The notes beneath the pieces were generated by a model that saw only the letters and a list, made by a program, of their open reading frames with translations, was not told where the DNA came from and made no database searches. Positions 1 to 5,734 of a stretch of DNA of 7,595 nt are shown piece after piece. The position numbers were made by a program, and so were the translations under genes. Origin of the DNA: VRUE01 sp035693025. Lineage in GTDB: Bacteria > Actinomycetota > Thermoleophilia > Solirubrobacterales > 70-9. The stretch is taken from contig DASSHI010000039.1 of the NCBI GenBank assembly GCA_035693025.1, forward strand, positions 1 through 7,595, given 5' to 3'. Within the stretch, counting starts at the first letter, position 1; each line of letters begins with the position of its first letter.

Positions 1-798
1 CTTGGCGATGCCGAGCACATAGCCGATGGCCGTCGGCCCGAGCCCCGAGCCGGCTGCCGCCTGCCCGGCCACGGTGTTCGAGGAGGTGACGAACGGATAG
101 GTGCCGTGGTCGAGATCGAGCAGCGCCCCCTGCGCGCCCTCGAAGAGGACCGATCGGCCGGCGTCGAGCGAGTCCCAGCAGAGCTTCGCCGTGTCGGCGA
201 TGTAGTGCTCGAGCCGGTGGCCGTAGGTGACGTACTCCTCGGTCATCGAGTGCAGATCGAGCTCCGGGTCCTTGGCGTGCGGGCGGAGGAGCTGCCGCTT
301 CGGCTCCATCGCGGCCATGATCTTCTTGCGCAGGATCTTCTCGTCGAGCAGGTCCTGCACGCGGATGCCGAGCCGCAGGGCCTTGTCGGCGTAGCAGGGG
401 CCGATGCCGCGGCGGGTGGTGCCGATCGAGAGCTTGCCCAGCTTGACCTCACCCGCCGTGTCGAGCAGCACGTGGTACGGCATGATCAGGTGGGCGTTGG
501 CGGAGATGCGGAGATTGGCGACGTCGACGCCACGGCGCTTCAGGCCGTCGATCTCGCCGAGCAGGATGCGCGGGTCGAGGACGACGCCGTTGCCGATCAT
601 GCAGAGCTTGTCCGAGTAGAGGATCCCGGACGGGATCAGGTGGAACTTGAACTCCTCGCCGTCGCGGACGATCGTGTGGCCGGCGTTGTTGCCGCCCTGG
701 AAGCGCACGATCGCATCGGCGCGCTCGGCCAGCAGGTCGACGACCTTGCCCTTGCCCTCATCGCCCCACTGGGCGCCGACTATGACGATTCCCGGCAT
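1..798 (-). CDS. purA: Adenylosuccinate synthetase PurA, N-terminal 266 residues (3' end beyond window)
   Basis: PurA joins IMP and aspartate using GTP to make adenylosuccinate, the first committed step from IMP to AMP, in the cytosol. The frame is open from an ATG at 798 to the left edge, so the C-terminal part is missing (the family is about 430 residues). Visible signatures are the GTP-binding loop AQWGDEGKGK at residues 9-18 with the catalytic Asp13, and GGNNAGHT at 35-42 with the catalytic His41. Further on are IGNGVVLDP, the IMP-contacting IGTTRRGIGP segment, and FEGAQGALLDLDHGTYPFVT. All key residues seen are intact. The gene starts 24 nt after the stop of the AAA+ gene, so it is probably co-transcribed with dnaB. 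No clear Shine-Dalgarno sequence precedes the ATG, but the start matches the family N-terminus exactly. Identification is essentially certain. Confidence 0.97.
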   Translation of the reverse strand, partial: MPGIVIVGAQWGDEGKGKVVDLLAERADAIVRFQGGNNAGHTIVRDGEEFKFHLIPSGILYSDKLCMIGNGVVLDPRILLGEIDGLKRRGVDVANLRISANAHLIMPYHVLLDTAGEVKLGKLSIGTTRRGIGPCYADKALRLGIRVQDLLDEKILRKKIMAAMEPKRQLLRPHAKDPELDLHSMTEEYVTYGHRLEHYIADTAKLCWDSLDAGRSVLFEGAQGALLDLDHGTYPFVTSSNTVAGQAAAGSGLGPTAIGYVLGIAK

Positions 799-822
799 AC
801 CGATCGGAGATTGTGCCGACTT

Positions 823-1584
823 CTAGGCGCCGACCGCGCGCGCCTGCTCGCGCCGGTCAGGGCCGAAGAGGGGCAGGGGGTCGTCGCAGATCTCGATCAG
901 GCGCGAGACCGTGCGCGAGCCGATCTGCTCCTCGAGCTGGCTGCGCCCTTCCTCGACGTCCTGCCGGGCGTTGCTGGTGACCAGCATCGAGCGCTGGTTC
1001 TCGTAGCGCTCGTTGACCAGCGCGTAGAGCTGCTCGACCACCCAATCGGTGTGACGCTCGGAGCCGAGGTCGTCGATGTAGAGGAGGTCGACGGACGTCA
1101 GGCGCCGGAAGAAAGCGTCATAGGCGTCTTCGGAGTCGGTTGCCTGGTAGGTCTGGCGGATCTGGGTCAGCAGCTTCGGCGTGAAGTAGACAGCGACCGT
1201 GTGGCCGGCGGCCAGCGCTGCCTTGGCGACCAGCATGCCCAGCGTCGTCTTGCCGGTGCCGGTGTTCCCCATCAGCCACATCCCCCTTCCCGCGCCGAGG
1301 TTGCCGTCGAGGTCGTCGACAAATCCCTGAACCGCCGCGACGACGTGCCGGGTCGCCATGTCGCGGCTCATGTCGCTGACCGGTGGGCGGTCGAAGGAGA
1401 CCCCGCGGTAGCGCGGCGGGATCGCCGAGGCGACGCCGCGAATGCGGCCTCGCTTGAGCCGGTCTTCCCGGCACTCGCAGGGACGGGCCACGTCCTCGGG
1501 GCCGAGGATCCAGCCGGAGCCGTCGCAGACGCCGAGCGGGCAGGCGCGCTCGGCAAAGGGCTCGCTGCGGGGCCGGGCCGGCAT
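823..1584 (-). CDS. DnaC/DnaI-like AAA+ ATPase, probable replicative helicase loader
   Basis: This 253-residue protein is an AAA+ ATPase of the DnaC/DnaI/IstB type. Residues 15-38 carry a cysteine cluster (C15, C20, C36, C38, with CDGSGWI and CEC) that looks like a small zinc-binding knot. Walker A is GNTGTGKT at 106-113, Walker B is LLYIDD at 167-172, the sensor-1 region is LVTSN at 201-205, and GSRTVSRL near 222-229 is the probable arginine-finger region. Bacillus DnaI and phage loaders share this plan of an N-terminal zinc domain plus AAA+ domain. The gene lies directly downstream of dnaB; its ATG shares one base with the dnaB stop (TGATG) and no Shine-Dalgarno sequence is visible, so translation is probably coupled. 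I infer that it loads DnaB at origins or restarting forks. IstB-type transposition helpers share the fold, but no transposase is nearby and the dnaB pairing argues against that. Confidence 0.88.
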   Translation of the reverse strand: MPARPRSEPFAERACPLGVCDGSGWILGPEDVARPCECREDRLKRGRIRGVASAIPPRYRGVSFDRPPVSDMSRDMATRHVVAAVQGFVDDLDGNLGAGRGMWLMGNTGTGKTTLGMLVAKAALAAGHTVAVYFTPKLLTQIRQTYQATDSEDAYDAFFRRLTSVDLLYIDDLGSERHTDWVVEQLYALVNERYENQRSMLVTSNARQDVEEGRSQLEEQIGSRTVSRLIEICDDPLPLFGPDRREQARAVGA

Positions 1585-3005
1585 CAGAAGTCAGGTCCGG
1601 TAGCTGCCGCGTCGGCCATCGGCGGTCCTTCCCCCGCGGGTTGCTCGACCGGCGCCTCATGGCCGCTGTAGTCGGCGAATTTGGGGAAGCGATCGAGGAA
1701 GACCAGTTTCGGCGTGCCGATCGGCCCGTTCCTGTGCTTGGCGATGATCACTTCCGCCAAGCCATCCGGCTCGTCTTCGGGATCGCGGTAGTAATCCTCG
1801 CGGTAGAGGAAGGCGACGAGGTCGGCGTCCTGCTCGATCGATCCCGACTCGCGCAGGTCCGAGAGCATCGGCTTCGCCGGGCTGCGCTGCTCGGGAGCGC
1901 GGGAGAGCTGCGAGATCGCCAGCACGGGCACCTCGAGCTCGCGGGCAAGGATCTTCAGGCCGCGGCTCATCTGCCCGACCTGCTCGACCCGGTTGGCGCG
2001 CAGGTCGTCGGCGCGCATCAACTGCAGGTAGTCGACGATGACCAGGCCGAGGCCGCCCTGATCCTGGGTCTGCGCGTGCAGCCGCCGCGCCTTTGCCCGC
2101 AGGTCGAGCAGGCCGAGGTCGGAGGAGTCGTCGAACCACAGCGGCGCCTCCTCGAGCTCGTTGCAGGCTCTGATGACCTTCGGAAAGTCCTTTTTGACCT
2201 GCCCCTTGCGCAGCTTGTCGCCGGAGATCCGCGCCCGGCAGGCGATGAAGCGCTGCGCCAGCTCGACCTCCGACATCTCCAGGGAGAAGAAGGCGACCGG
2301 CTTGCCGCGCTTGACCGCGACGTTTTCGGCGATGTTGGCGACGATCGCACTCTTTCCCATCGCCGGGCGGGCGGCGAAGATGATCAGGTTGCCCGGCTGG
2401 AAGCCCCCCGTGATCGCGTCGATGTCGCGGAACCCGGAGGGCGTGCCGGTCAGCTCCAGCTCGCCGGTGGAAAGCTTCTCCAGGCGGTCGACCTCCTCGT
2501 GGAGCACCTCCGAGAGCATGCGGAAGTCGCTCGCCTGCTCTTTGTGGGCGACTTCGAAGAGCAGCCGCTCGGCCCGCTCGGAGAGCTCGCGCGGCTCGCC
2601 CTCCCGTTCGTGCACCCAGCCCTGGATCTCCTGGCCGGCGCCGAGCAGGCGCCGCAGCAGCGAGTTCTGCTGGACGATCTCCGCGTAGTGCTTCGCGTTG
2701 CCGGCGGCCGGCACCTTGGCCGCCAGCTCGGCGACGTAGTTGCGGCCCCCCGCCTCGTCGATCTCGTTGCGCTGCACCAGCGCCTCGGCGACGCTGAGCT
2801 CGTCGACCGGCTTTGAGGCGGCGTAGAGGTCGTGGACGGCGCGGAAGATCGCCGCGTGCTTCTCCAGGTAGAAGTCCTCGGCGTTGAGCTTGACCTCGTC
2901 GATCACCCGGCTCAGCGATTGCTCGGCGACCAGCATCGCGCCGAGCACCGATTCCTCGGCCTCGATGTTCTGCGGCGGGACGTGGGTTGCGGCTGGCTGC
3001 GGCAT
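1584..3005 (-). CDS. dnaB: Replicative DNA helicase DnaB
   Basis: DnaB is the hexameric 5'-3' helicase that unwinds DNA at the replication fork. The 473-residue length is normal for an intein-free family member. The N-terminal domain (about 10-115) begins with the typical PPQNIEAEESVLGAML. A linker helix region leads to the RecA-like C-terminal domain (about 180-450). Walker A is ARPAMGKS at 212-219 (serine in place of the commoner threonine), the catalytic glutamate is in FFSLEMS (E243), Walker B is LVIVD at 321-325, SQLSR lies at 365-369, LRESGSIEQDAD at 384-395, and KHRNGP at 423-428 includes the arginine finger. A short Pro/Ala-rich tail follows. A GGAGGAG lies 15 nt before the ATG, which is a rather long spacing, but the protein N-terminus fits the family. 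The stop overlaps the start of the downstream AAA+ gene by one base. No intein interrupts it, unlike some mycobacterial dnaB genes. Confidence 0.97.
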   Translation of the reverse strand: MPQPAATHVPPQNIEAEESVLGAMLVAEQSLSRVIDEVKLNAEDFYLEKHAAIFRAVHDLYAASKPVDELSVAEALVQRNEIDEAGGRNYVAELAAKVPAAGNAKHYAEIVQQNSLLRRLLGAGQEIQGWVHEREGEPRELSERAERLLFEVAHKEQASDFRMLSEVLHEEVDRLEKLSTGELELTGTPSGFRDIDAITGGFQPGNLIIFAARPAMGKSAIVANIAENVAVKRGKPVAFFSLEMSEVELAQRFIACRARISGDKLRKGQVKKDFPKVIRACNELEEAPLWFDDSSDLGLLDLRAKARRLHAQTQDQGGLGLVIVDYLQLMRADDLRANRVEQVGQMSRGLKILARELEVPVLAISQLSRAPEQRSPAKPMLSDLRESGSIEQDADLVAFLYREDYYRDPEDEPDGLAEVIIAKHRNGPIGTPKLVFLDRFPKFADYSGHEAPVEQPAGEGPPMADAAATGPDF

Positions 3006-3219
3006 CTCTCTCAGTTTCCGGTCTCCTCCGGCGGCAGACCGGGATGGTCAAGGTAGCCAAGGCTGCAGGCCGGGGTGGGGGGGAACTCCGCGGTTTGCGG
3101 AGATTGCGGATGCCGATCGCCCGTCCGTCACAAACTTCTTGCACTGTGCGCGCCACCCGTGACACCGAAACCTTTACGGTGCAATCATGGAGGCGATGAC
3201 GACAGGAGGAGGACCGCCG
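3006..3219. promoter_or_regulatory. Divergent intergenic region between dnaB and the plus-strand coiled-coil gene
   Basis: This roughly 214-bp gap lies between two divergently transcribed genes, so promoters for both should be here, but I cannot name a convincing -35/-10 pair for either. Visible elements are a G tract of two runs (3072-3075 and 3077-3083), a perfect 6-bp stem CTCCGC/GCGGAG at 3086-3102 with a 5-nt loop, and a relatively A/T-rich stretch around 3129-3186. On the minus strand, the GGAGGAG before dnaB sits next to a CCGG...CCGG pair (3018-3031) that could form a small stem around part of it. On the plus strand, AGGAGGAGG at 3204-3212 is the ribosome binding site of the coiled-coil gene. 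Confidence 0.4.
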
Positions 3220-3588
3220 ATGGGGGAGAGATGGACCGACGACCGGATGGACGACCTCGGCGCGAAAGTAGATCGTGTCGATGCCGATGTGCGCGGCTTG
3301 CGGGTCGAGATGAAGACCGAGTTTGCTGCAGTGCGAGGCGACATGAAAGACGAATTCACAACTGTGCGGGGCGAGATGCGGGAGGGCTTCGAAGCGATCG
3401 AGAGGCGCTTCGACAAGATCGACGAACGCTTCGAGAAGGTCGACGAACGCTTCGAAAAGCAGTACCAGCGGATCGACGACCGTTTTCAGGCGATGGGCGA
3501 GCGCCTGCTCGACACCTATCGGATGATGATGGGGTTCTGCGGCTTGATGTTCGCTGCGCTCATCGGACTGATCGCGACGCAGATCTAG
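3220..3588 (+). CDS. Small coiled-coil protein with a C-terminal membrane anchor, unknown function
   Basis: I do not recognise a named family. The 122-residue product is strongly charged. Residues about 8-100 are helical with repeats: two 11-residue units (AAVRGDMKDEF, TTVRGEMREGF) and then three 7-residue units of the form IxxRFxK (IERRFDK, IDERFEK, VDERFEK), as expected of a coiled coil. The last 21 residues (MMMGFCGLMFAALIGLIATQI minus its final residue, about 102-121) are hydrophobic and probably form one membrane helix, giving a tail-anchored protein with the coil in the cytoplasm. ATGs at 3187 and 3196 are also in frame, but AGGAGGAGG at 3204-3212 sits 7 nt before the ATG at 3220, which decides the start. 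It is the only convincing plus-strand gene and separates the ribosomal cluster from dnaB. Its 3' end overlaps the end of the facing membrane-protein gene by 29 bp. Confidence 0.82.
   Translation: MGERWTDDRMDDLGAKVDRVDADVRGLRVEMKTEFAAVRGDMKDEFTTVRGEMREGFEAIERRFDKIDERFEKVDERFEKQYQRIDDRFQAMGERLLDTYRMMMGFCGLMFAALIGLIATQI
3397..3459 (+). repeat. Three tandem 21-bp units encoding coiled-coil heptads
   Basis: Three consecutive 21-bp units (3397-3417, 3418-3438, 3439-3459) encode IERRFDK, IDERFEK and VDERFEK. Units two and three share GTTCGA-like codon choices and a common core TCGACGAACGCTTCGA, so they are near-identical at the DNA level and point to recent duplication. A fourth, decayed unit (RIDDRFQ) follows after QYQ. 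Confidence 0.8.
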
Positions 3589-4288
3589 GTGCCGGCGAGC
3601 CAGGCAGTTGTCCGGCTGCCTCCCTCTGCCGCTCGCCGCGGCGCAGCATGCGCCGGGTGAGGATCGCGATGCTGAGGATCGCGGTCGCCCCGAGCGAGAG
3701 CTGGACGCTGAGCAGGCCCTCTCTGGTCCAGTAGACGTCGCGCAGGTCGAGCAGCAGCGCCGCCTCGTCGAAGGTCAGCCCCATGCCGACGCCCATCGCG
3801 ATCGCCAGGCGGTCTTCCAGCATTTCGTCGTCGGTCAGCAACGCCGTGGTGCCCGAGCCGAAGGCGAGCAGGATCCCCGGCACAAAGTGGTGGATGTGGC
3901 GGCCGCCGACGCTGACGTTCGCGAATGGCCACCAGCGATCGCGGATCCCCCAGGTCGAGACGCGCACCACGGCGAAGGCGGCGAGGAAGCCGGCCAGCAG
4001 GTTGAAGAGCACGACCTCGCTGCGCGGCGTCGCTTCGTAGCCGCTGACCGCGACGCCCACCGTGTCCAGCGCAGCCGCCGGCGCCGCTTCGACCAGCGGC
4101 TCGCTGCCGTCTACCTCCTGCCGGCGGCGCCGCAGCATGCGGCCGAACTGCCCGGCCAGCACCGCTCCCGCACCGCCCAGCGCCACCGTCGCCAACCCGA
4201 CCGTGGCCCGCTCGGATCGGGCCCAGCCGAGACGAGTCCGCGCGCGGGCGCGGCGGGTCAGGCGGGTGGGAGGGCTGAGCGAGGCCAC
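3560..4288 (-). CDS. Polytopic integral membrane protein with HIHH motif, unknown function
   Basis: This 242-residue protein starts with a basic segment (1-29). Hydrophobic stretches follow at about 30-48, 92-112, 134-151, 160-180 and 193-211, and it ends in an Arg/Ser-rich cytoplasmic tail. Two motifs stand out: GGRHIHHFVPGI at 128-139, and GVGMGLTFDEAALLLDLRDVYW at 166-187 (key residues D174, E175, D181, D184). From memory, uncharacterised actinobacterial membrane proteins share this His cluster plus a DE...DVYW block; I cannot name a family or function. The spacing of His and Asp/Glu within or beside membrane helices suggests metal binding, which is inference. The GTG at 4288 lies 19 nt after the rplI stop, so it probably belongs to the same transcript, but no Shine-Dalgarno sequence is evident and the exact start is uncertain. 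The last codons overlap the facing coiled-coil gene by 29 bp. Confidence 0.8.
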   Translation of the reverse strand: MASLSPPTRLTRRARARTRLGWARSERATVGLATVALGGAGAVLAGQFGRMLRRRRQEVDGSEPLVEAAPAAALDTVGVAVSGYEATPRSEVVLFNLLAGFLAAFAVVRVSTWGIRDRWWPFANVSVGGRHIHHFVPGILLAFGSGTTALLTDDEMLEDRLAIAMGVGMGLTFDEAALLLDLRDVYWTREGLLSVQLSLGATAILSIAILTRRMLRRGERQREAAGQLPGSPAPRSASRSVR

Positions 4289-4307
4289 CGGCAGCGTCGC
4301 CGTGGCC

Positions 4308-4760
4308 TCAGGACTCCTCGGCGACGATCGTCTTCACCGCGGCGACCGTGCCGTCGGCGAGCTCGATCTCCACCATGTGGGTGCCGATCTCGCGGATCGG
4401 CTGCTCGAGGCGAACTTTGCGTTTGTCGATCCGCAGGTCACGCGCCTCGCGGATCGCGTCGACGATCTCCTTGGGCCCGACCGAGCCGAAGAGCTTGCCG
4501 CCGTCGTCGGCACGCTGCTGGATCGTCAGCACGGTTTTGGAGAGCAGCGAGGCTGCCTGCACTTCGCGCTCGGCCCGCAGGCGTTCGGCCTTTTCGGTCG
4601 CTGCTTGGCGCTGCTGGGCCTGCTCGAGCGCTCCGGGGGTCGCGGGGGCGGCAAGCTTGCGCGGGATCAGGTAGTTGCGCAGGTAGCCGGGGGCGACGTC
4701 GATCGGTTCGCCGCGCTGGCCGAGGGCCTCGACGTCCTCGAGCAGGATCGCCTGTGCCAT
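4308..4760 (-). CDS. rplI: 50S ribosomal protein L9
   Basis: L9 binds 23S rRNA near the base of the L1 stalk and extends from the 50S surface. The 150-residue length is normal. The N-terminal rRNA-binding domain is clear: AILLEDVEALGQRGEPIDVAPGY (residues 4-26, split by the conserved Gly) followed by LRNYLIPRKLA. The long connecting helix spans about 42-75 and the C-terminal domain about 80-148, with the typical KLFGSVGPKEIVDAI. I chose the ATG at 4760 over the TTG one codon upstream because GGAG at 4768-4771 is 7 nt from the ATG and because the ATG overlaps the rpsR stop as TGATG, which indicates translational coupling to rpsR. Cluster position after rpsF-ssb-rpsR is the usual one. Confidence 0.96.
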   Translation of the reverse strand: MAQAILLEDVEALGQRGEPIDVAPGYLRNYLIPRKLAAPATPGALEQAQQRQAATEKAERLRAEREVQAASLLSKTVLTIQQRADDGGKLFGSVGPKEIVDAIREARDLRIDKRKVRLEQPIREIGTHMVEIELADGTVAAVKTIVAEES

Positions 4761-5026
4761 CAACGCTCTCCGACGTAGGGCAGCAGGGCGATCTCACGCG
4801 CCCGCTTCACTGCTACCGAGAGCTGCCGCTGGTGCTTGCGCGAGAGCCCGGTCACCCGGCGGCCACGCGTCTTCCCCTTGTCGGAGAGAAAGCGTCGCAG
4901 CAGGTTGAGGTCCTTGTAGTCGACCGCCTCGGAGTTGATCCGCGTGTATTTACGCGGCCTTACGCGGTCGGCCCCACGTCGTCCACGGCGGGGGGAAGAG
5001 GTTCCGTTGTCTCTATCTCTAGGCAT
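4760..5026 (-). CDS. rpsR: 30S ribosomal protein S18
   Basis: S18 pairs with S6 and binds the central domain of 16S rRNA on the 30S platform. The 88-residue product has a basic, disordered N-terminus (1-25), then RKYTRINSEAVDYKDLNLL, the core GRRVTGLSRKHQRQLSVAVK and the near-invariant RAREIALLPYV end. It contains no cysteine, so it is a zinc-free S18 rather than the zinc-ribbon form found as a paralogue in some actinobacteria. An in-frame TAG lies a few codons upstream, which fixes the ATG at 5026 as the only sensible start. No Shine-Dalgarno sequence is visible in the 20 nt before it. The 137-nt leader contains paired stems and a tandem repeat (listed separately). The stop overlaps the rplI start by one base. 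Confidence 0.96.
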   Translation of the reverse strand: MPRDRDNGTSSPRRGRRGADRVRPRKYTRINSEAVDYKDLNLLRRFLSDKGKTRGRRVTGLSRKHQRQLSVAVKRAREIALLPYVGER

Positions 5027-5051
5027 AAGCGATCGGGGATGCTACAGACAC

Positions 5052-5081
5052 GGCACTGACGAGGCACTGACGAGGCACTGA
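5052..5081. repeat. 11-bp tandem repeat, about 2.7 copies
   Basis: The unit GGCACTGACGA occurs at 5052-5062 and 5063-5073, and nearly completely at 5074-5081. On the minus strand this reads as CAGTGCC three times, separated by TCGT. It lies 26 nt upstream of the rpsR start, within the presumed leader. It could be a slippage product or a repeated protein or ribosome contact site. Confidence 0.75.
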
Positions 5082-5146
5082 TGGGGACAAGCAAGGACGC
5101 AGGGAGCGTGGCGTGCTTCGCACGCGAGCGACCGAGGACGCCGCAT

Positions 5147-5162
5147 GGCCCCATCAGGGGCC
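5147..5162 (-). other. Perfect GC hairpin just after the ssb stop
   Basis: GGCCCC-ATCA-GGGGCC forms a perfect 6-bp stem with a 4-nt loop, beginning two bases after the ssb stop codon in the transcript. No U tract follows, so it is not a standard intrinsic terminator. It may stabilise the ssb 3' end, mark a processing site, or be one of two alternative folds of the rpsR leader. Confidence 0.55.
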
Positions 5163-5163
5163 G

Positions 5164-5628
5164 TCAGAACGGAATGTCGTCGTCACTGCCTCCACCACCG
5201 CCGGCCGGAGCCGCGTCGTAGTCGGAGGTGTCGGCCGGCGTGTCGCTCTGCGGGGTGAAGCCGTTTCCGTTGCCGCCACCGCCGTCGCGCGAGCCGAGGA
5301 ACTGGACCGAGTTGGCGACGATCTGCACTGCCTGGCGTTTGCCGCTGCCGTCTTTGGCGTCCCACTCGCGCCAGTCGAGGCGGCCTTCGATCGCCACCGG
5401 CCGTCCCTTGGAGAGGTAGTTGGCGCAGTTATCGCCCTGGGCGCCGAAGACCACGACGTTGAAGTAGTTGGGCTTGTCCTCCCATTCGCCCGTCTGGCCG
5501 TTTTTGCGCCGGCTGTTGACCGCCACGCGCAGCTCGCAGACGGACGTCCCGCCGCCGGTGCTGCGCAGCTCGGGGTCCTTGGTCAGGTTCCCGGTGATGA
5601 CCACCACGTTGATGTTCGAAGCCGCCAC
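5164..5628 (-). CDS. ssb: Single-stranded DNA-binding protein SSB
   Basis: SSB coats single-stranded DNA during replication, repair and recombination and recruits partners through its C-terminal tip. The 154-residue product has an OB-fold over about 1-112 (NINVVVITGNLTKDPELR, VNSRRKNGQTGEWEDKPNYF, LSKGRPVAIEGRLDWREW). A Gly/Asp-rich disordered linker follows, ending in the canonical acidic tip DDDIPF. A GTG at 5637 is also in frame, giving three more residues, but GAGGAG at 5637-5642 lies 8 nt before the GTG at 5628 and would overlap the other start, so I chose 5628. The position between rpsF and rpsR is the standard one. The terminator-like hairpin after rpsF and the A/T-richer spacer allow separate transcription of ssb. 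Confidence 0.96.
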   Translation of the reverse strand: MAASNINVVVITGNLTKDPELRSTGGGTSVCELRVAVNSRRKNGQTGEWEDKPNYFNVVVFGAQGDNCANYLSKGRPVAIEGRLDWREWDAKDGSGKRQAVQIVANSVQFLGSRDGGGGNGNGFTPQSDTPADTSDYDAAPAGGGGGSDDDIPF

Positions 5629-5716
5629 GGCTCTCACTCCTCGAGATCGTTTATCGAGACATCAGTCTAAGAGCGCAGGCGGCGCGACTCTCCCCCTCGA
5701 AGCCGGAATCTGGGCG
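5629..5716 (-). promoter_or_regulatory. rpsF-ssb spacer with ssb ribosome binding site and possible ssb promoter
   Basis: This spacer contains the strong Shine-Dalgarno GAGGAG (5637-5642) for ssb. Upstream of it, about 5645-5672 is clearly more A/T-rich than its surroundings on the minus strand (TTAGACTGATGTC, then GATAAACGATC). GATAAA matches four of six bases of a -10 box, but no convincing -35 lies at the right distance. A separate ssb promoter is therefore possible and not shown. Confidence 0.3.
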
Positions 5717-5734
5717 AAAAAGCCGCTAGGCGGC
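5717..5734 (-). terminator. Terminator-like hairpin spanning the rpsF stop codon
   Basis: On the minus strand GCCGC-CTA-GCGGC (5722-5734) forms a perfect 5-bp GC stem followed at once by TTTTT (5717-5721). This is the layout of a short intrinsic terminator. The rpsF stop TAG falls across the loop and the last stem base, so a terminating ribosome would hide the stem. The short stem suggests partial read-through, which could set the ratio of rpsF to ssb-rpsR-rplI messages. Confidence 0.4.

Larger units (their letters stand above)
5027..5163 (-). promoter_or_regulatory. Structured ssb-rpsR spacer, candidate rpsR leader
   Basis: This 137-nt spacer between ssb and rpsR is long for a tight ribosomal cluster. 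In the minus-strand RNA it offers, in order, a GGCCCC/GGGGCC hairpin (5147-5162), a 6-bp GCGTGC/GCACGC hairpin with a 3-nt loop (5111-5125), and a tandem repeat (5052-5081). A perfect 9-bp alternative pairing, CTGATGGGG with CCCCATCAG, links 5149-5157 with 5078-5086. It excludes the first hairpin while enclosing the second. No Shine-Dalgarno sequence precedes rpsR. Two competing folds before an S18 gene suggest control of rpsR, possibly by S6:S18 or by mRNA processing; this is inference from pairing alone. Confidence 0.4.

Noticed and set aside
823..1584. IstB transposition helper of an insertion sequence
   Set aside because: There is no transposase, terminal inverted repeat or target duplication around it, and it is coupled to dnaB.
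106..1671. 521-residue open frame on the plus strand
   Set aside because: It lies antisense to purA and the AAA+ gene, both with intact family motifs. The translation is Asp/Val/Ala/Leu/Arg-rich without any recognisable domain, as is usual for shadow frames in G+C-rich DNA.
1641..2816. 391-residue open frame on the plus strand opposite dnaB
   Set aside because: It is antisense to the well-conserved dnaB, has biased composition and no motif.
1657..3165. 502-residue minus-strand frame overlapping dnaB
   Set aside because: It is the shifted frame of dnaB, Arg/Gly/Ala-rich; dnaB itself has all helicase motifs.
3187..3219. ATG starts at 3187 and 3196 for the coiled-coil gene
   Set aside because: Neither has a Shine-Dalgarno sequence; AGGAGGAGG is ideally spaced for the ATG at 3220.
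3608..5059. 483-residue open frame on the plus strand
   Set aside because: It runs antisense across the membrane-protein gene, rplI and rpsR; its reading is Arg/Ala-rich with no domain.
5052..5081. CRISPR-like array
   Set aside because: The units are 11 bp, directly adjacent, with no spacers and fewer than three full copies.
5164..5637. Upstream GTG start for ssb at 5637
   Set aside because: Its start overlaps the Shine-Dalgarno GAGGAG, which is correctly spaced (8 nt) for the GTG at 5628.
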